Source: Timema cristinae (Eukaryota > Arthropoda > Insecta > Phasmatodea > Timematidae). From it: 64,000 nucleotides of DNA. The notes beneath the pieces were generated by a model, which was given only the letters and a program-made list of their open reading frames with translations, made no database searches and was not told where the DNA came from. The stretch is taken from assembly GCA_039000515.1 (NCBI GenBank), contig JBCFYV010000012.1:86024284-86088283 (forward strand). The letters are read 5' to 3'. Positions 22,379 through 34,109 of the stretch are shown one piece after another (position 1 is the first letter of the stretch; each line of letters begins with the position of its first letter). The position numbers and the translations under genes were made by a program.

Positions 22379-23034
22379 GAGCGTTTAAAGGGTAATTTCA
22401 TGATTTTTTCCATTATCTGCGGTCGACTAGCTTTAATCTATACGTAGAAATATTTTCAAGAATTAAGTACGCCAGAGCTTTTCGTAATTTTTTGATATAG
22501 GTCTTTTTTTATAAAGAAAAATATTTTAAAATAAGAAAGGGTAGGGGGAGAAAATCTTTGTCGTAACGGAATATTATTACCAAAGATTCTTTGAAGTGCA
22601 CAATGTTTATGCGCTATTAAAATCACTCTGAATATAAATGGGATATTATCTAAGCCAAAGACGTATGCGATAAAATTGAATCGGAACCTTGATGCTGTAA
22701 ATCATGTCTTAACAACGTGGCTGGTTTCTCCTGCAGGATAGGCTAAAAAAAATGGCACATAAAACTTCCGTTGGTGCAATAACCTCTAAACCATTACACA
22801 CATTCAAGTGTCCGCGCTATTTAAAAATGAAAAATATAATTCATTCGTTTAAAATAATAGTTTGCGTGAATTTGATTTAAAAAAAACTTAACAAAACAGC
22901 TCAAAATTTTTTAATTTACATTTGGTTTTTGGTTTTTCAGTCCCATAAACCACCTGGAATATTATTTTATTTTCACAGGCTCCTGTATAAATACAGGACT
23001 AGCTGTGACTAAAATAAAAATTGATAGCTAATGC
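22379..23034. other. Unassigned AT-rich sequence
   Basis: No gene or repeat structure recognised. Confidence 0.5.
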
Positions 23035-23180
23035 TTCTCTAGTTTGGTTTGCTGGTGACACGAATGTCGGGGTTCGAATATTGGCCGGGTGTATTTAGAA
23101 AGGTTTTACCTAAGTGATCTACCTATCTTTTTCTCTCCAAGCGAATGTGGGTAAATTTCCTTGTAAAATTATAAATGGGT
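23035..23180 (+). mobile_element. SINE family B copy, 3' truncated
   Basis: GGGGTTCGAATATTGGCCGG (B-box), then AGGTTTTACCTAAGTGATCT and CTCCAAGCGAATGTGGGTAA match the head and body. The tail is absent. Confidence 0.65.
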
Positions 23181-24090
23181 CCCACGGCTCTCGGTAGCAT
23201 GTTTGACAACCCTTGTGGCACTCTATGTCTAGGAAAGCTTTGTGCGTGCACTTTCTAAACACAGTAGTATAGAAACACAAAGCTTACATACTAACTTACT
23301 CTAGTACAATGCACTCAGCAGCAATTATCTGGATAATACCACGCATAAACACGGACTGGGGTCAGAACTCAGTTCCTCTAGGTTTGTAGTCAGCCTTCCT
23401 AGCCACTCGAACACAAACACGGGTTTACTGTCGTTATATTATGAGGTAGGAAAGGGAGGGTGGGGGTGGAATAGAGCCTCCCAAACTGAATAACAAATCT
23501 CCCCTCCCTCCCACATGTTGAAAGATTTCACGCTTCGTAGGATAGTAACAAAACGTTAAACAGGAGGATTGTGGCGAACGCGTTTCACGGGTCACGGGTC
23601 AAAAGGTCGAGAAATCTGTGTCTCATTGTCTGTTGTGTGTACCCTGACAAACAAGACCTCTGGGGCTGGGTGGGGGATTAGTTGAGCACGAGTACTGTAC
23701 TGTAAGATGTGAATTTCATGTGCTGAGCTATGCAGTAAAATTATGTTTATTGGTGTAAACCTTGATTAGCAAAGTTTTCCGAAAATATAGAGCAGGAGTA
23801 AATTATAAATTCATATGTTCGCAGAAAAGTGTGTTAATCCATACAGCGCAAACTATGAATCATTGATTATCAACACGTTTTGTTTCCGAGTGGATAAACA
23901 GTTTAGGTTTATATCACCGGTAAGTTAAACCAGACGAGACTGACGCTTTTTTCTGCGTGTTCACATATGTGGGTTGGAGTCAAGAGTAATTAATTATGTG
24001 TATTAATCTGGTTTAAGGTGCTTTTTTTTCTTTTCCATTCTATTTGTCATATTTCTAATTTTTTAAAAGTATAAATACAGTATTTTATAT
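23181..24090. other. Unassigned sequence with G/C-rich runs
   Basis: A purine-rich run and its pyrimidine complement lie near 23440-23520 (GGTAGGAAAGGGAGGGTGGG and CTCCCCTCCCTCCCACATG). A weak minus-strand tRNA-like pattern occurs near 23335-23405. No gene is supported. Confidence 0.4.
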
Positions 24091-24485
24091 CAGTGGTTCT
24101 CAAATTATTTTTCTCAAGGCACACTATTATTTTTGTTGTGAGTCATCGCGGCACACTGCACATGCAAGTTGGCGACACTATGGTGAGGCATGCACATGGG
24201 CTGAGAGACTTTCCTAATTTGGACAGGAAATGCGTGTATGTCCCTAAGAATTGAGTTTTTATGTAGAGAGAACAAGATTCTCATCAATCGCTCAACTATT
24301 TGATTGCAAGCCATTAAATTATCTAGAAAATAAATATAATAAAGCTTTCAAACATTTCTTTTCAACAATAATTAATATGGAATGAAACTAGATTTAATCA
24401 TGTTTTTAGCAACAATAACATAGGCCCAGAATTTTTCGGCACACCTAGTGCATTTTCTTTTACCCTTACTCTTTGAGATTTACTG
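24091..24485. mobile_element. hAT-type non-autonomous element
   Basis: The left end CAGTGGTTCTCAAATTATTT with subterminal GGCACAC is mirrored on the right by CTTTGAGATTTACTG, with GGCACACC in the same orientation near 24440. CAGTGGTTCTCAAA-type ends are characteristic of hAT elements. The expected 8-bp duplication is not clear (TTTTATAT versus TTATAGGG), so the copy is old or the right boundary is slightly off. Confidence 0.65.
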
Positions 24486-26350
24486 TTATAGGGTAATAGA
24501 TATGTCTAGCCATTGTTGTAATAGCACACTAATTAAATTTGAATTCTCTTTTAAAAGGATATTATTTATTTCCAATCCACATTAAGACTTATGTACAGTA
24601 CAGTACTACCGTTTATTCAAATTTCTTCGGAAAGGAATATGTAGGTTATCATATTCAAAAAATGAATCCCTTACAAGGATTTACAACTAGTCCATCACAG
24701 ACTTTGTTAACAAACAGTTGCATAAATAAATGCTAGTGTATTTATTGTGTCAGTGGTCGTAAATATTCTAGCGCATCACTTAATTAGCAACAATGGTTGG
24801 AGGCAATGAAATTACTCATCAGGTTTGCCACTACTTTCCTAGAAAGAAAAATCCCTGTGTTTTAAAGGTTTTTAAGAAGGAATTCCAATTTCTCCAGACA
24901 CTTTAAAGAGTAATATAGAGGATAAATCGAATAAGATTAACATTTTAACTCTGTGATGCCAAGCCATTGGTATTTAAAACAGGATTGTTAGACCTTGTTT
25001 CTACGCAAACGAACCTTTCAGTAGGTTCGATGCAAGATCTTACTATTTAAATCTTGTAGTTTAATGTCTCAAAGTCACCAATATTCCGGTATTTTTTAGT
25101 TTTGTATGAAATACCCTATATTTTCCCGGCTTTTCCCATGCATATACAAACAATTTTCTTGTGTTTTCCCGGTTCTCCTGTTTCTCCATGTGCGTGATCC
25201 TGTCCAAATGTCGACCCTGGTAAAACATAAAATAAATAATGCAGGGTAACGAAAATATTAATTCCTTTGTTAAAATTGCTATTACCTTACTTTTAATGCA
25301 TAAATATACAGTTCTAAATACCATTACTATGTCAACAAAAAAGCATATAAAATTGTTTAAATTTCTATCGTTATAATAATTTCAAGTTTGGAACATTTTG
25401 TTTACAAAAACAGCAAACTAAATTTTAATTAAAGTGTCTAGACAAATATGTAAGTTCATAAAAGGCCTGAATTTTCAAGATGTATGCAGGTTAAATGAAT
25501 ATCTTTTCTGGTTTATATTAAAACTACAATACCTATACAGACGTGCTTAGCACTCATCAGAAAGGATGGGTTCGAGGATACGATAGGGCAAGTTTTATAC
25601 AATTTGCCTATTCCAAGCTCCTCAGGAGAAATTCTAGATAATTTCTTCTCATCCACCTTCCTGATCCTAACGCTTTCGAAGTAGACTATAGAACCTTTGT
25701 CAAGCTAAACAATTACACATACAAAATATGAATATATTTTTTACCTGTTTGCCATCCAAAGGTATTTTTAAAAATTACATTATGTTTCTGATATAGGTCA
25801 AAAGTCAATCAGTATATTATTATTTAATATTATTAGTTGAAACTTTTTTATTAAATTTGATTGTATTTTGAAGTAAGATTGGCATAGTTTAGAGTGTTTT
25901 TATGTTTTTCAACTATCCTGATCATTTAACATAATGTCCTTACATTCGTATGATGGTCTCCTGATATAGAAGATTATTTTTATTTCTACCCGTTTTCAAG
26001 TTTGTTTCTCTTCCTATTAATATAAGAAAATACAAGGGGGCCCCACCTCAACGCACTTTACCTTTCAAACCTGGACTACGCTACACTCCCGAGGCCCTTT
26101 AGACGAGAAAATTGAATGCACGGAATCGTTCCTTCCCATGTTTTACTTTTTGTGTAAAACAATAGAGTAAAAGGGGTCTCAAACCACCACCCTATGCCCA
26201 TATTTTAACATTCTTAAAGCTCCTTCCTAGTTTTCAAAACACTTTGTTCTAGGAGATTGTATTTATTATTTGTTCGTCTTCAGAATATTAACGTGAAAAT
26301 TCATTGTACTTGCAAATCTATTGATGTTTGGATGGGATGTTTGCAGTTTT
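24486..26350. other. Unassigned AT-rich sequence
   Basis: Open frames of 60-90 codons at 24539-24736 and 25061-25324 show no known motifs. No gene, RNA or structured repeat is recognised. Confidence 0.5.
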
Positions 26351-26357
26351 ATGCAGT

Positions 26358-26410
26358 AGAGATAGATAGATGGCTAGATAGATAAGTAGATAGATAGATG
26401 GCTAGATATA
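26358..26410. repeat. Imperfect (GATA)n microsatellite
   Basis: GATAGATAGATGGCTAGATA-type repeats, with GGCT interruptions at regular spacing. Confidence 0.9.
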
Positions 26411-26950
26411 TATTTTAAAATTCCTTGCCAAATTACAGTCGTAGTGATGGTTGGTTCTCTAGATAGATACGCTTTGGTTCTGACTCGAAAGTTCACGCCC
26501 CGATTTCAAACACAGTTATTAATTGTGTTTTAGCCTTCATGATTTTTCTTTTTACTTGTTCGAGTTTGATTTGAACTTCTTTAAATTTTTTAAAAATGCT
26601 ATTTATTTTCAGAACAATTTGATAGTTCTATTTGGTCGTTTCTTTTTATTTTTGTTTATATTTAAAACTAGTTTTGCTGTTTTAAATTGTTAGGTGATAA
26701 TTAATATTGTGTTTAGTAATATTTAAAACTCAAATAATAATTTAATGGATACACACACACAAAAGTTTTAGTTTTATATTGTCAGTGTTAGCATTAGTTA
26801 TTACTTGTTAATTTAAAATGGTACCTGGACTGCGATTATAGATATGAACCTCTAAATTTTCGTACCAATCAGATCTCACACACTTTCTTTTTTACAGAAT
26901 AGTAATTTGTTTGGGTTACAAATTCCTAACGAGGTATCACGCTAGAAATA

Positions 26951-27114
26951 ATAATAATTATTATTATTATTATTAGCACCACGTCTTACTACCCGTTCGG
27001 GTTATACGCACTTACGCTAATGTGTAATGGTAGGTGATTGTGAGATGAAATGAAGGACCTACAGTTTAACGTGGAATCCGAACCACGGTGGTGGCCTGGC
27101 ATTCCACACATTCA
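26951..27114 (-). mobile_element. SINE family A, 5'-truncated, with TSD
   Basis: (TTA)n, the shared tail complement and only about 115 bp of the adjacent body are present. Perfect 10-bp flanks GCTAGAAATA lie at 26941-26950 and 27115-27124. Loss of the tRNA-like head inside an intact TSD means truncation occurred during insertion. The 65-codon frame at 27050 is not a gene. Confidence 0.95.
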
Positions 27115-27124
27115 GCTAGAAATA

Positions 27125-27963
27125 AAACATTTGTTAGTAAAAAGTGTTCTGCAACGGAAACTTGCTGTGCAACGTGTACATTTGTTTGCTCAAAGACAGT
27201 TCTGTGAAATGTTTATTCTGAACTTTAAAGTTTGTTGTCATATCTGAAAGTAGATATTCGAATGACGTTGTAGTGTGATAGAAGGGGTAGAAGTGATGGA
27301 GGTTATACTATATGAGGGAGGTTTGTACTGAAGCTATACTTGGTGCACTATAACAGACATCAGCACCAGTTAATCTCCCAGCAGGTATGCTAGGTGGTGT
27401 GGAATGTTATATAATGTAGAGGAGGTTTGCACTGGATATATACTTAATGCAGTATTACAGGAATACGTCCAAGTTTGCTGTCGGTAGGAGTTTTAGGGAG
27501 TGAAATATCCCCGGACACGTAGAGCTGTAAATCAGACGTGGAACTACCCCCAAAGGACCGATGAGTAAACTTCGTTGTCACGTACTCTCGGGTCAAAACA
27601 ATAGTTTCTTTCTGACCATAGGTTTACTCCTAACGCCCTTCTTTTTTTTTTTTCAAGGAGAGTAAAGACGCTTAAATTAAAATTGACAAACATTACTATC
27701 TGAATCTACTAAATAAAATATATAGATAATCAGTAGAATAAACGATATAAATAACGTGATGGACTTTTATCTAGAGGCCCTGGTTAAACCATGAAAATTA
27801 ATGGCCACCGTGCTGTTTTCCTAAGGTATATAATAATTCTTCTATTGAGTTGGTACTAGAACTTCTAGCCCATTTAATCTTATGGTTTTAAGCTATATAT
27901 TATTCAAGTCTTTGTAGTTGCTAATAGTATTCTCCTCTGTCTTCTTGTTTTGTTTGGTTATAC
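27125..27963. other. Unassigned, with a diverged direct duplication
   Basis: GGAGGTTATACTATATGAGG at about 27298 and GGAATGTTATATAATGTAGA at about 27400, with matching GAGGTTTG(T/C)ACTG and ATACTT segments, suggest an old duplication of about 105 bp. The rest is unassigned. Confidence 0.4.
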
Positions 27964-28017
27964 TAGTGTTTTCAACCCTTTTTACCATGATGAAACCCTT
28001 TGACACATCCTCTACAT

Positions 28018-29136
28018 CAGCCATTCTCATTATTTTTTAGATTGTACCCCTCGGCCATTACTAAAAGTTTAATGTACCCCCAAGAAAAAAAATCCAAAAG
28101 AAAGTTAACAAAAATATGAATACATGGTAAATTATTATTGATCTATTTAATCTATTGGGAAAAAATATCTCTAATCTAAATATTTCAAATGTGCCAAAGC
28201 TATTTAGAAAATAACCTACTCTTATAGCCTTAACATTATCTCTTATTGAAAATCGTCATGGTCAATTTACTGTAAAAAGTCTTTAGTACAAGTTGTATAC
28301 ATTTTCTTCACAAATTTGTTTAAAAATAAAGAGAAAAAGCAAACATAGACAAAATATTTTCAAATCAAAATTTTTAATGGTAATTCTGGAGCTTATATGT
28401 TATGAATCTCAAAATTTTCAATGAGAGGGGTGGGGCTGCATAGCTTGGCATGACTTTTTGATCTGATTGTCCAGTTGAAACTTTCAAGTGGAGGTCCGGC
28501 TCCTAATTTAGCCAATTGCGTACTTTTTTAGGTACACCATGAATGAAAACTCACTCTCATAGATATATGTTGTCGAGAAAGGCATCATAAACTGCTAATG
28601 TAGAAGGCGTCAAGTAGAGGGTTGAAAATTCTCAGAAATCTGTCTCCAGCCGATAGCAAATAGAGAGAAAAGAGGGATGGAAATAACTAGATAACGGTAA
28701 CTGCCAACAATTAGGGTTTTCCATAAGGCCCTTGTTATTATTATTATTATTATATTATTATTATTATATTATTATTTTTATTATTAGCACCGCGTCTTAC
28801 TACCCGTTCGGGTTATACGCACTTACGCTAATGTGTAATGGTAGGGTGATTGTGAGATGAAATGAAGGACCTACAGTTTAACGTGGAATCCGAACCACGG
28901 TGGAGGCCTGGCACTCCCCACATTCACAAGATGTCTTGTCAGAGGTAAAGGAAGGGTTTGGTAATCAGATAAATCTGTGCCGGGACCGAGGATTGAACCC
29001 CGGCCGCCAGCACAGAAGTCTGACACCTTACCCCTAGACCGCCAGGTCACCAAGGCCCTTGTTATTTTGTCAATTTTACCTTGAGAGCTTCTCGCGTATC
29101 CCTGGGGTTACGCATACCCCAGTTTGAGATCCACTG
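28018..29136. mobile_element. Inner hAT-type element nested in the outer one
   Basis: The left end CAGCCATTCTCATTATTTTT, with TTGTACCCCTCGG just inside, pairs with the right end (minus strand) CAGTGGATCTCAAACTGGGG and TACGCGAG. The flanking octamers CTCTACAT (28010-28017) and CTACACAT (29137-29144) match at 6 of 8 bases, as expected for an old hAT TSD. It contains the family A SINE at 28740-29051. Confidence 0.78.
28740..29051 (-). mobile_element. SINE family A reference copy, full length, with TSD
   Basis: Read on the minus strand, the head is GGTGACCTGGCGGTCTAGGG (A-box TGGCGGTCTAGGG), then B-box GGTTCAATCCTCGGTCCCGG. The body contains GGACAC-free CTTCCTTTACCTCTGACAAG and CACGGTGGTTCGGATTCCAC-type segments in the order seen in the other copies, then the shared hairpin tail and an A/T triplet tract. 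A perfect 15-bp TSD AAGGCCCTTGTTATT lies at 28725-28739 and 29052-29066. Confidence 0.95.
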
Positions 29137-29169
29137 CTACACATCACATATATCCCTTTTATATATCTC

Positions 29170-29410
29170 CTATATATTGGGTCACTTTTGATACATCATA
29201 TACATTACACGTCAACCTTGTATATATGCCCTATACTTCACGACACTCTTTGATACATTCCCATACTTCACGACACTCTTTGATATATATCTATACTTCA
29301 CGACAATCTTTGATATATTCCCTATATTTCACGATATTCTTTGATACATCCCCTATATTTAATGATACTCTTTGATACATGTATCTTATATTTACTAACA
29401 CTCTTAGTAC
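29170..29410. repeat. 31-bp degenerate tandem repeat, about 7 copies
   Basis: TACTTCACGACACTCTTTGA followed by TA-rich linkers recurs every 31-32 bp within the right arm of the outer hAT element. The 83-codon frame at 29124-29375 is the repeat read through. Confidence 0.88.
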
Positions 29411-30334
29411 AAACGTCCTTATGTATAGCCATTTTAGTTTAAGTAAACCCTCAGAAGAGAACGCAGTTAAATTAAAAAATACTATTTTATTATTAAAAAT
29501 TGACCGTAGAACTATTCAATTAATATTTGCAAACCCAAGCATTTTTTAAACCATACTCCTGGACTTTATCATCGATCTCTCCATATTTTCACGGCCTGTC
29601 TAGAGCACAACAGTGTGCCACGAATCTCCTTTTGAGAATCACTGGGTTATACAGTTTAAGTTGCGGATAATCATTACCGACATCATATTGTTTAAATATA
29701 TATCTGATACCTTCCTTCACCTCCAACGCTGTTAACAATATATTCCTATCACGTGGAACAGTCTAATAGGGAACGGTCTACTTTACTTGGTTTGTTTGGA
29801 AAGTTTTGGCCATTGTATTTGTTTGTCAGTGATAAACTATTTCGGATAGGGGAACAGGACTAACAAGTTTAATTAGTTTCGAATATTAAGCTCATTCATC
29901 TGAAGGAATGGTGTAAAACTAAACCAGGAAAATAATTTTCATTGTTATTATTACTAATGGGACTAGAAGTTGAACCAACACAATAAGGGGGGGGGGGGAG
30001 ACTCCAACAGCAACTTTGAGAAATTAATGTTCGTACCAGATCATTGTCGGACACACTACCTATTACATAGATGTCAACTTTTCCATTGCTTTTCCCTATT
30101 TCTCATTTAACTAGAGCTATACATCCATAATTTTAATCTCTCAAGCTCCAAAAACTTTTTACTTTAAACTTTTTTATTTCAAATTTGATTGAAAGCTTTC
30201 TACATAAAACTTATTAATAATTAATGTTAATATATTCTTAAAGCTCAATCAAATTGTTTTGATAAAATTTTAGTTATTTTTATTAAGATGGCGGATTAGA
30301 AATTATTTTAACCATCAAATTAACCAAAGCAAAT

Positions 30335-30960
30335 AAAGAAGAGTTGCAGGAAATGATGGACCGGCTGGTGGAGATAGGGAGATGGTATGGCAGGAGATCA
30401 ACACCGAGAAGTCAAAAGTAATGGTGATTCCAAAAAGTGAAGAGCCACTAAAAATCAAAATTGGAAACATGGAGTTAGAAAACCTATAGCAGTTCAAGTA
30501 CCTTGGAAGTATGTTGACAAAGTATGCCTACTATGGAACTGAAAAACCTGATTAAATGCTACATTTGGAGCATCGCACTGTATGCAGCAGAAATTTGGAC
30601 TCTCATGAAGATGGAAAATAAATACTTGTAGAGCTTTTAAATGTGGTGCTGGAGAAGACTTAAGAAGATCAGGGGTGAAGACAAGGCGACAAATGAAAAA
30701 ATCTTAAGAATAAAAAGTGAGAAGAGAAGCATTTTGGATATGATTATTTGGTACAAAGAAAAGTGAGTCAGACACATCCTCGGGAGTAGATTTCTTGTTC
30801 ACGATGTTACAGAAGGAAAGGTTGATGGAAAGAGGAGCTTAAGAGGAAGGAGAATTCAAATACTAGATGAATTGAAGGGATAAGGAATATCCTAGGAGCT
30901 GAAGATGAGGTAAAGAACAAGGGGTAGTGGTGGTCTAAGTCCAATGACAAAAGGAATGGA
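30335..30960 (+). pseudogene. RTE-like LINE ORF2 3' half, dead
   Basis: Across frame breaks and stops the + strand reads ELQEMMDRLVEIGRWYG, then INTEKSKVMVIPKSEE, QFKYLGSM, then ALYAAEIWTLMKME and MWCWRRLKKIRG, then LLVHDV-like and EGKVDGKRSLRGRRIQILDE. This matches the thumb and C-terminal part of RTE-type ORF2 proteins (EKSKVM, FKYLGS, LYGAETW and MWCWRR boxes). At least four in-frame stops and several indels are present, including TAG near 30487. The first half with the catalytic FADD box is missing. Confidence 0.88.
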
Positions 30961-32481
30961 CCTATCGTATGTAATAATTATCTTTATCTAAAATGTTATA
31001 CATTATTTTTAACTATTTGCAAGAACCCAAAATTTTCCTTGTCTCTTAAAATTTATCCTATAATTTATGGTTGAAAATCTCTCTTTGGTGATAAAGTTAC
31101 CTATAAAAAGTATTGAACATTTTCAAAATTACATTTTGATATTAATTCATACTGGGCATAATCCTAGCATCTCATACTGGTGGTCACGCAGTTTAAAGTG
31201 TCAGGATCACAATTTATGTATACCGAGGTGATTGGTTCTCTTAATAACATATACCCAATTGCATCCCAGTTTTATAATTTTGTAATTAACACACAAACAA
31301 ATACACATCCTTGATTAATTTATGCTACTCGGTTAATGTATGGAAGCTTTTAAGACAGAGTTCTTGATGTAGTTATAAATAATTTAAAAAAGTTTAAGTC
31401 TCTTAAATGAAATAAAGTTGACTTACGCGAATTTTCGCCTGGTTAGGAGAGCTGATTATAATTATCTATTTATGTTTATTATATTATAAAATCATATTGG
31501 CAATAGTTCAGTTTTAATTTATAAAAGTTTTAGTGTTATAGGTGAGTTATAAAAGTAAGTTTTACACGACCAAAACCATCTCACTCTTTTTCACCAATAA
31601 CAGCCCTGAACTGGAATTAATCACGTTTTATCAGACCGTTGTAGCTAGAAAAAATATAAGTTTCGTTTATCCTGAACGTAATACAATTAAAAATCATTTC
31701 AAATGCAAAAGTTATAAAACATATTTAACTTTTAATGGCATTACATAACATCAACTTTTGTTGTTTTGTTTTTTCAAAATATACAATTATGAGAATGTGA
31801 CGAAAAGTTTTGAAAGGTAGGTTCCGTAATCCAACAGCTTTATGGAGTTGTTAAAACCGGATCAATAACCAAACAACAAGATGTCGGAGTTTCCAGGAAA
31901 TATTGCTGGTTCGTTATCAGTATGAGTTTTTTTTTCTTCGAGGAATTAAGGATAGAGTATGTGGATGATTACTGTTTGAAAACATGTATATTTTTTATTT
32001 AATTTTTTGAATAATATTTTGAACATAGTGAAATCATCAAAGAGGCAAAGAAAATGAAAGCTTTATATTTAAGCCTTAGCTCATTGCCAAAAAAATGTGT
32101 TTTTAGTTTTATTAGATATGTAGCACAAACTTGTTATTTGCATCAGGTATATGCATATTAGTGTAATAACCAAACATCTCACATCTTGTCTGGATTTTAT
32201 TTTTAATTAGTACGCTTTAAGTGGGGTATGTTGACCACTAAGTACTTAAAATATATTATCTGGTTACACATTATTAGAAGTGTTAGTTTCAATTAACAAG
32301 CCTGCATTCACCTTGTTAAGTAACAATAAACCAGTGCCTAATTATTTCGTGAATCAAACCCCGAGTTGTAAAGTTAGTCAACTATACAAGCTCACAACCA
32401 GCTCTGTCAGTTTCTCTACAAAACTAATCGAAAGTAGCCCACTAGTATTTAGTTTTTAAACCAGCCATTATCGGCTTTTAT
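30961..32481. other. Unassigned AT-rich sequence
   Basis: The 68-codon frame at 31542-31748 has no recognisable motif. No other structure is seen. Confidence 0.5.
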
Positions 32482-32690
32482 TTTAGCACCACGTTTTACT
32501 AACCGTTCTTACTATACACCTATGCACTAATAAAATTAATGTGTTAGGTATTAGGAATGTTGAATTTAAAGGAAGTATACCCGCATCTTCTTGGAAGGAG
32601 AATGGAAAATCATTTAGGATAAAACCCTAATCTCCACATCTTCAGGTATCTAGTCTATTGTGAGTGTAGCTAGTGCCTAAGACCAATTCT
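32482..32690 (-). mobile_element. SINE family B copy
   Basis: Tail complement TTAGCACCACGTTTTACTAA, body complement GGTATTAGGAATGTTGAATT, TATACCCGCATCTTCTTGGA and GGAAAATCATTTAGGATAAA. The head is degraded. Confidence 0.8.
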
Positions 32691-33362
32691 TAGCTTTGAA
32701 GCAATAGTTCATATGTTAACCATACGAGTGGTAGACCAATAAAACCAATAGAAGACCAGTAATAAGCCAGTATTTAAAACTATACAAAATGTTTATATTC
32801 ATGCAGGCTTCATATTTTATTAATTACATTAATACATCTAGATATAAGCACAAGTATATACATTTTGTGTACCAAGTTCCTCTACGAATAAGTGTGTTCA
32901 GAATTAGGTGTAGTCTTAGATACTGGATTTTCAATGATTCACTATTGATACCACTGGCTATACTGGTATACCACTGTTCTACTATTGATACTATTGATAC
33001 TATTGGCTCTACTGGTCCACCACTGACAGGTGGAGATAGAGAGGCAAAATACTAAAGAAGAGTGGCCATGGATATTTAGATAATTAATTATTGTGCACTT
33101 TATAAAAACACTAATATATTAACATATTAATAACAAAAGTTATTAATCTATTAATGTCAAGCTAAGTTAACTTGGAACAGTAAAACATACATCTGAACAG
33201 TCAACCTTATCACCAACAGATAAGGTTGAACACAAACAAAACACAAAAACCAATGATTTTAGACACCATCCGGTATCGAACTAAACCCACCTAGAACTAA
33301 AGCCAAGTTATATACTTTACTAATTTTTTTCATGGTGAGAGATATTTAAATTATAATTTCAC
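32691..33362. other. Unassigned, with short CTATTGATA simple repeats
   Basis: Clustered CTATTGATACTATTGATACT repeats occur at about 32935-33010. The overlapping 88-codon frame follows them. No gene is recognised. Confidence 0.5.
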
Positions 33363-33627
33363 GGTGATCTGGTGGTCTAGGGGTAAGGTGTCAGACTTCT
33401 GTGCTGGCGGCCGGGGTTCAATCCTCGGTCTCGGCACAGATTTATATGATTTCCAAACCCTTCCTACACCTCTGACAAGACATCTTGTGAATGTGTGGAA
33501 TGCCAGGCCGCCACCGTGGTTCGGATTCCACGCTAAACTGTAGGTCCTTCATTTCATCTCACAATCACCCTACCATTACACATTAGCATAAGTGCGTATA
33601 ACCCGAACGGGTAGTAGGACGCGGTGC

Positions 33628-33666
<39 letters not shown>
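33363..33666 (+). mobile_element. SINE family A, full length, + strand, with TSD
   Basis: Head GGTGATCTGGTGGTCTAGGG, B-box GGTTCAATCCTCGGTCTCGG, body, tail GCGTATAACCCGAACGGGTA, then at least 12 TAA units. An 11-bp TSD TATAATTTCAC lies at 33352-33362 and 33667-33677. This copy shows the sense orientation directly. Confidence 0.95.
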
Positions 33667-33668
<2 letters not shown>

Positions 33669-33863
33669 TAATTTCACTTTAAACATAAATGTATATGTTA
33701 TTTATATTATTTTAACAGACGAAAATTGAGCTATGATTTTCAGAAGATTATTATAGTGAACTCCAAAAACATCTTTCATTCTCTTGTCACACAACGTGGT
33801 GTTCGACTAAATAAATTATCTTGGACACTGTTGGTAAAGGATATGATCTATTGTATTTTCTCA

Positions 33864-34085
33864 CAGCGTCTTACTACCCATTGAGGCTATCCACATTTCA
33901 TTACAATAGTAGGTTAGAGACGAGAAGGTTTAGTTTAGAGGTAGTGTAACCGCAATTTCATGGAGGAGATTGCTATAATTTTGTTCTAAAGCACTCCAAG
34001 CGCACAAGTCCGAGATCTGAAACCAAACCTTTTCATCAATGAACAAAACATATTATAAGAGCTTTACATTTAGTCCACTCGCACA
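33864..34085 (-). mobile_element. SINE family B copy, diverged
   Basis: Tail complement CACAGCGTCTTACTACCCAT, then GGTTTAGTTTAGAGGTAGTG and ACCGCAATTTCATGGAGGAG match family B read on the minus strand. It ends near the satellite that starts at about 34110. Confidence 0.72.
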
Positions 34086-34109
34086 ATGAGTGTGTGGATG
34101 GTTAGGGTC

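Larger units (their letters stand above)
27964..29644. mobile_element. Outer hAT-type element, with TSD
   Basis: The left end TAGTGTTTTCAACCCTTTTT and right end (minus strand) CAGTGATTCTCAAAAGGAGA are degenerate inverted repeats of hAT type. Both are bounded by a perfect 8-bp duplication GGTTATAC (27956-27963 and 29645-29652). The left arm is only 54 bp before a second hAT element interrupts it, and the right arm carries a 31-bp tandem array. No transposase is visible. Confidence 0.82.
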
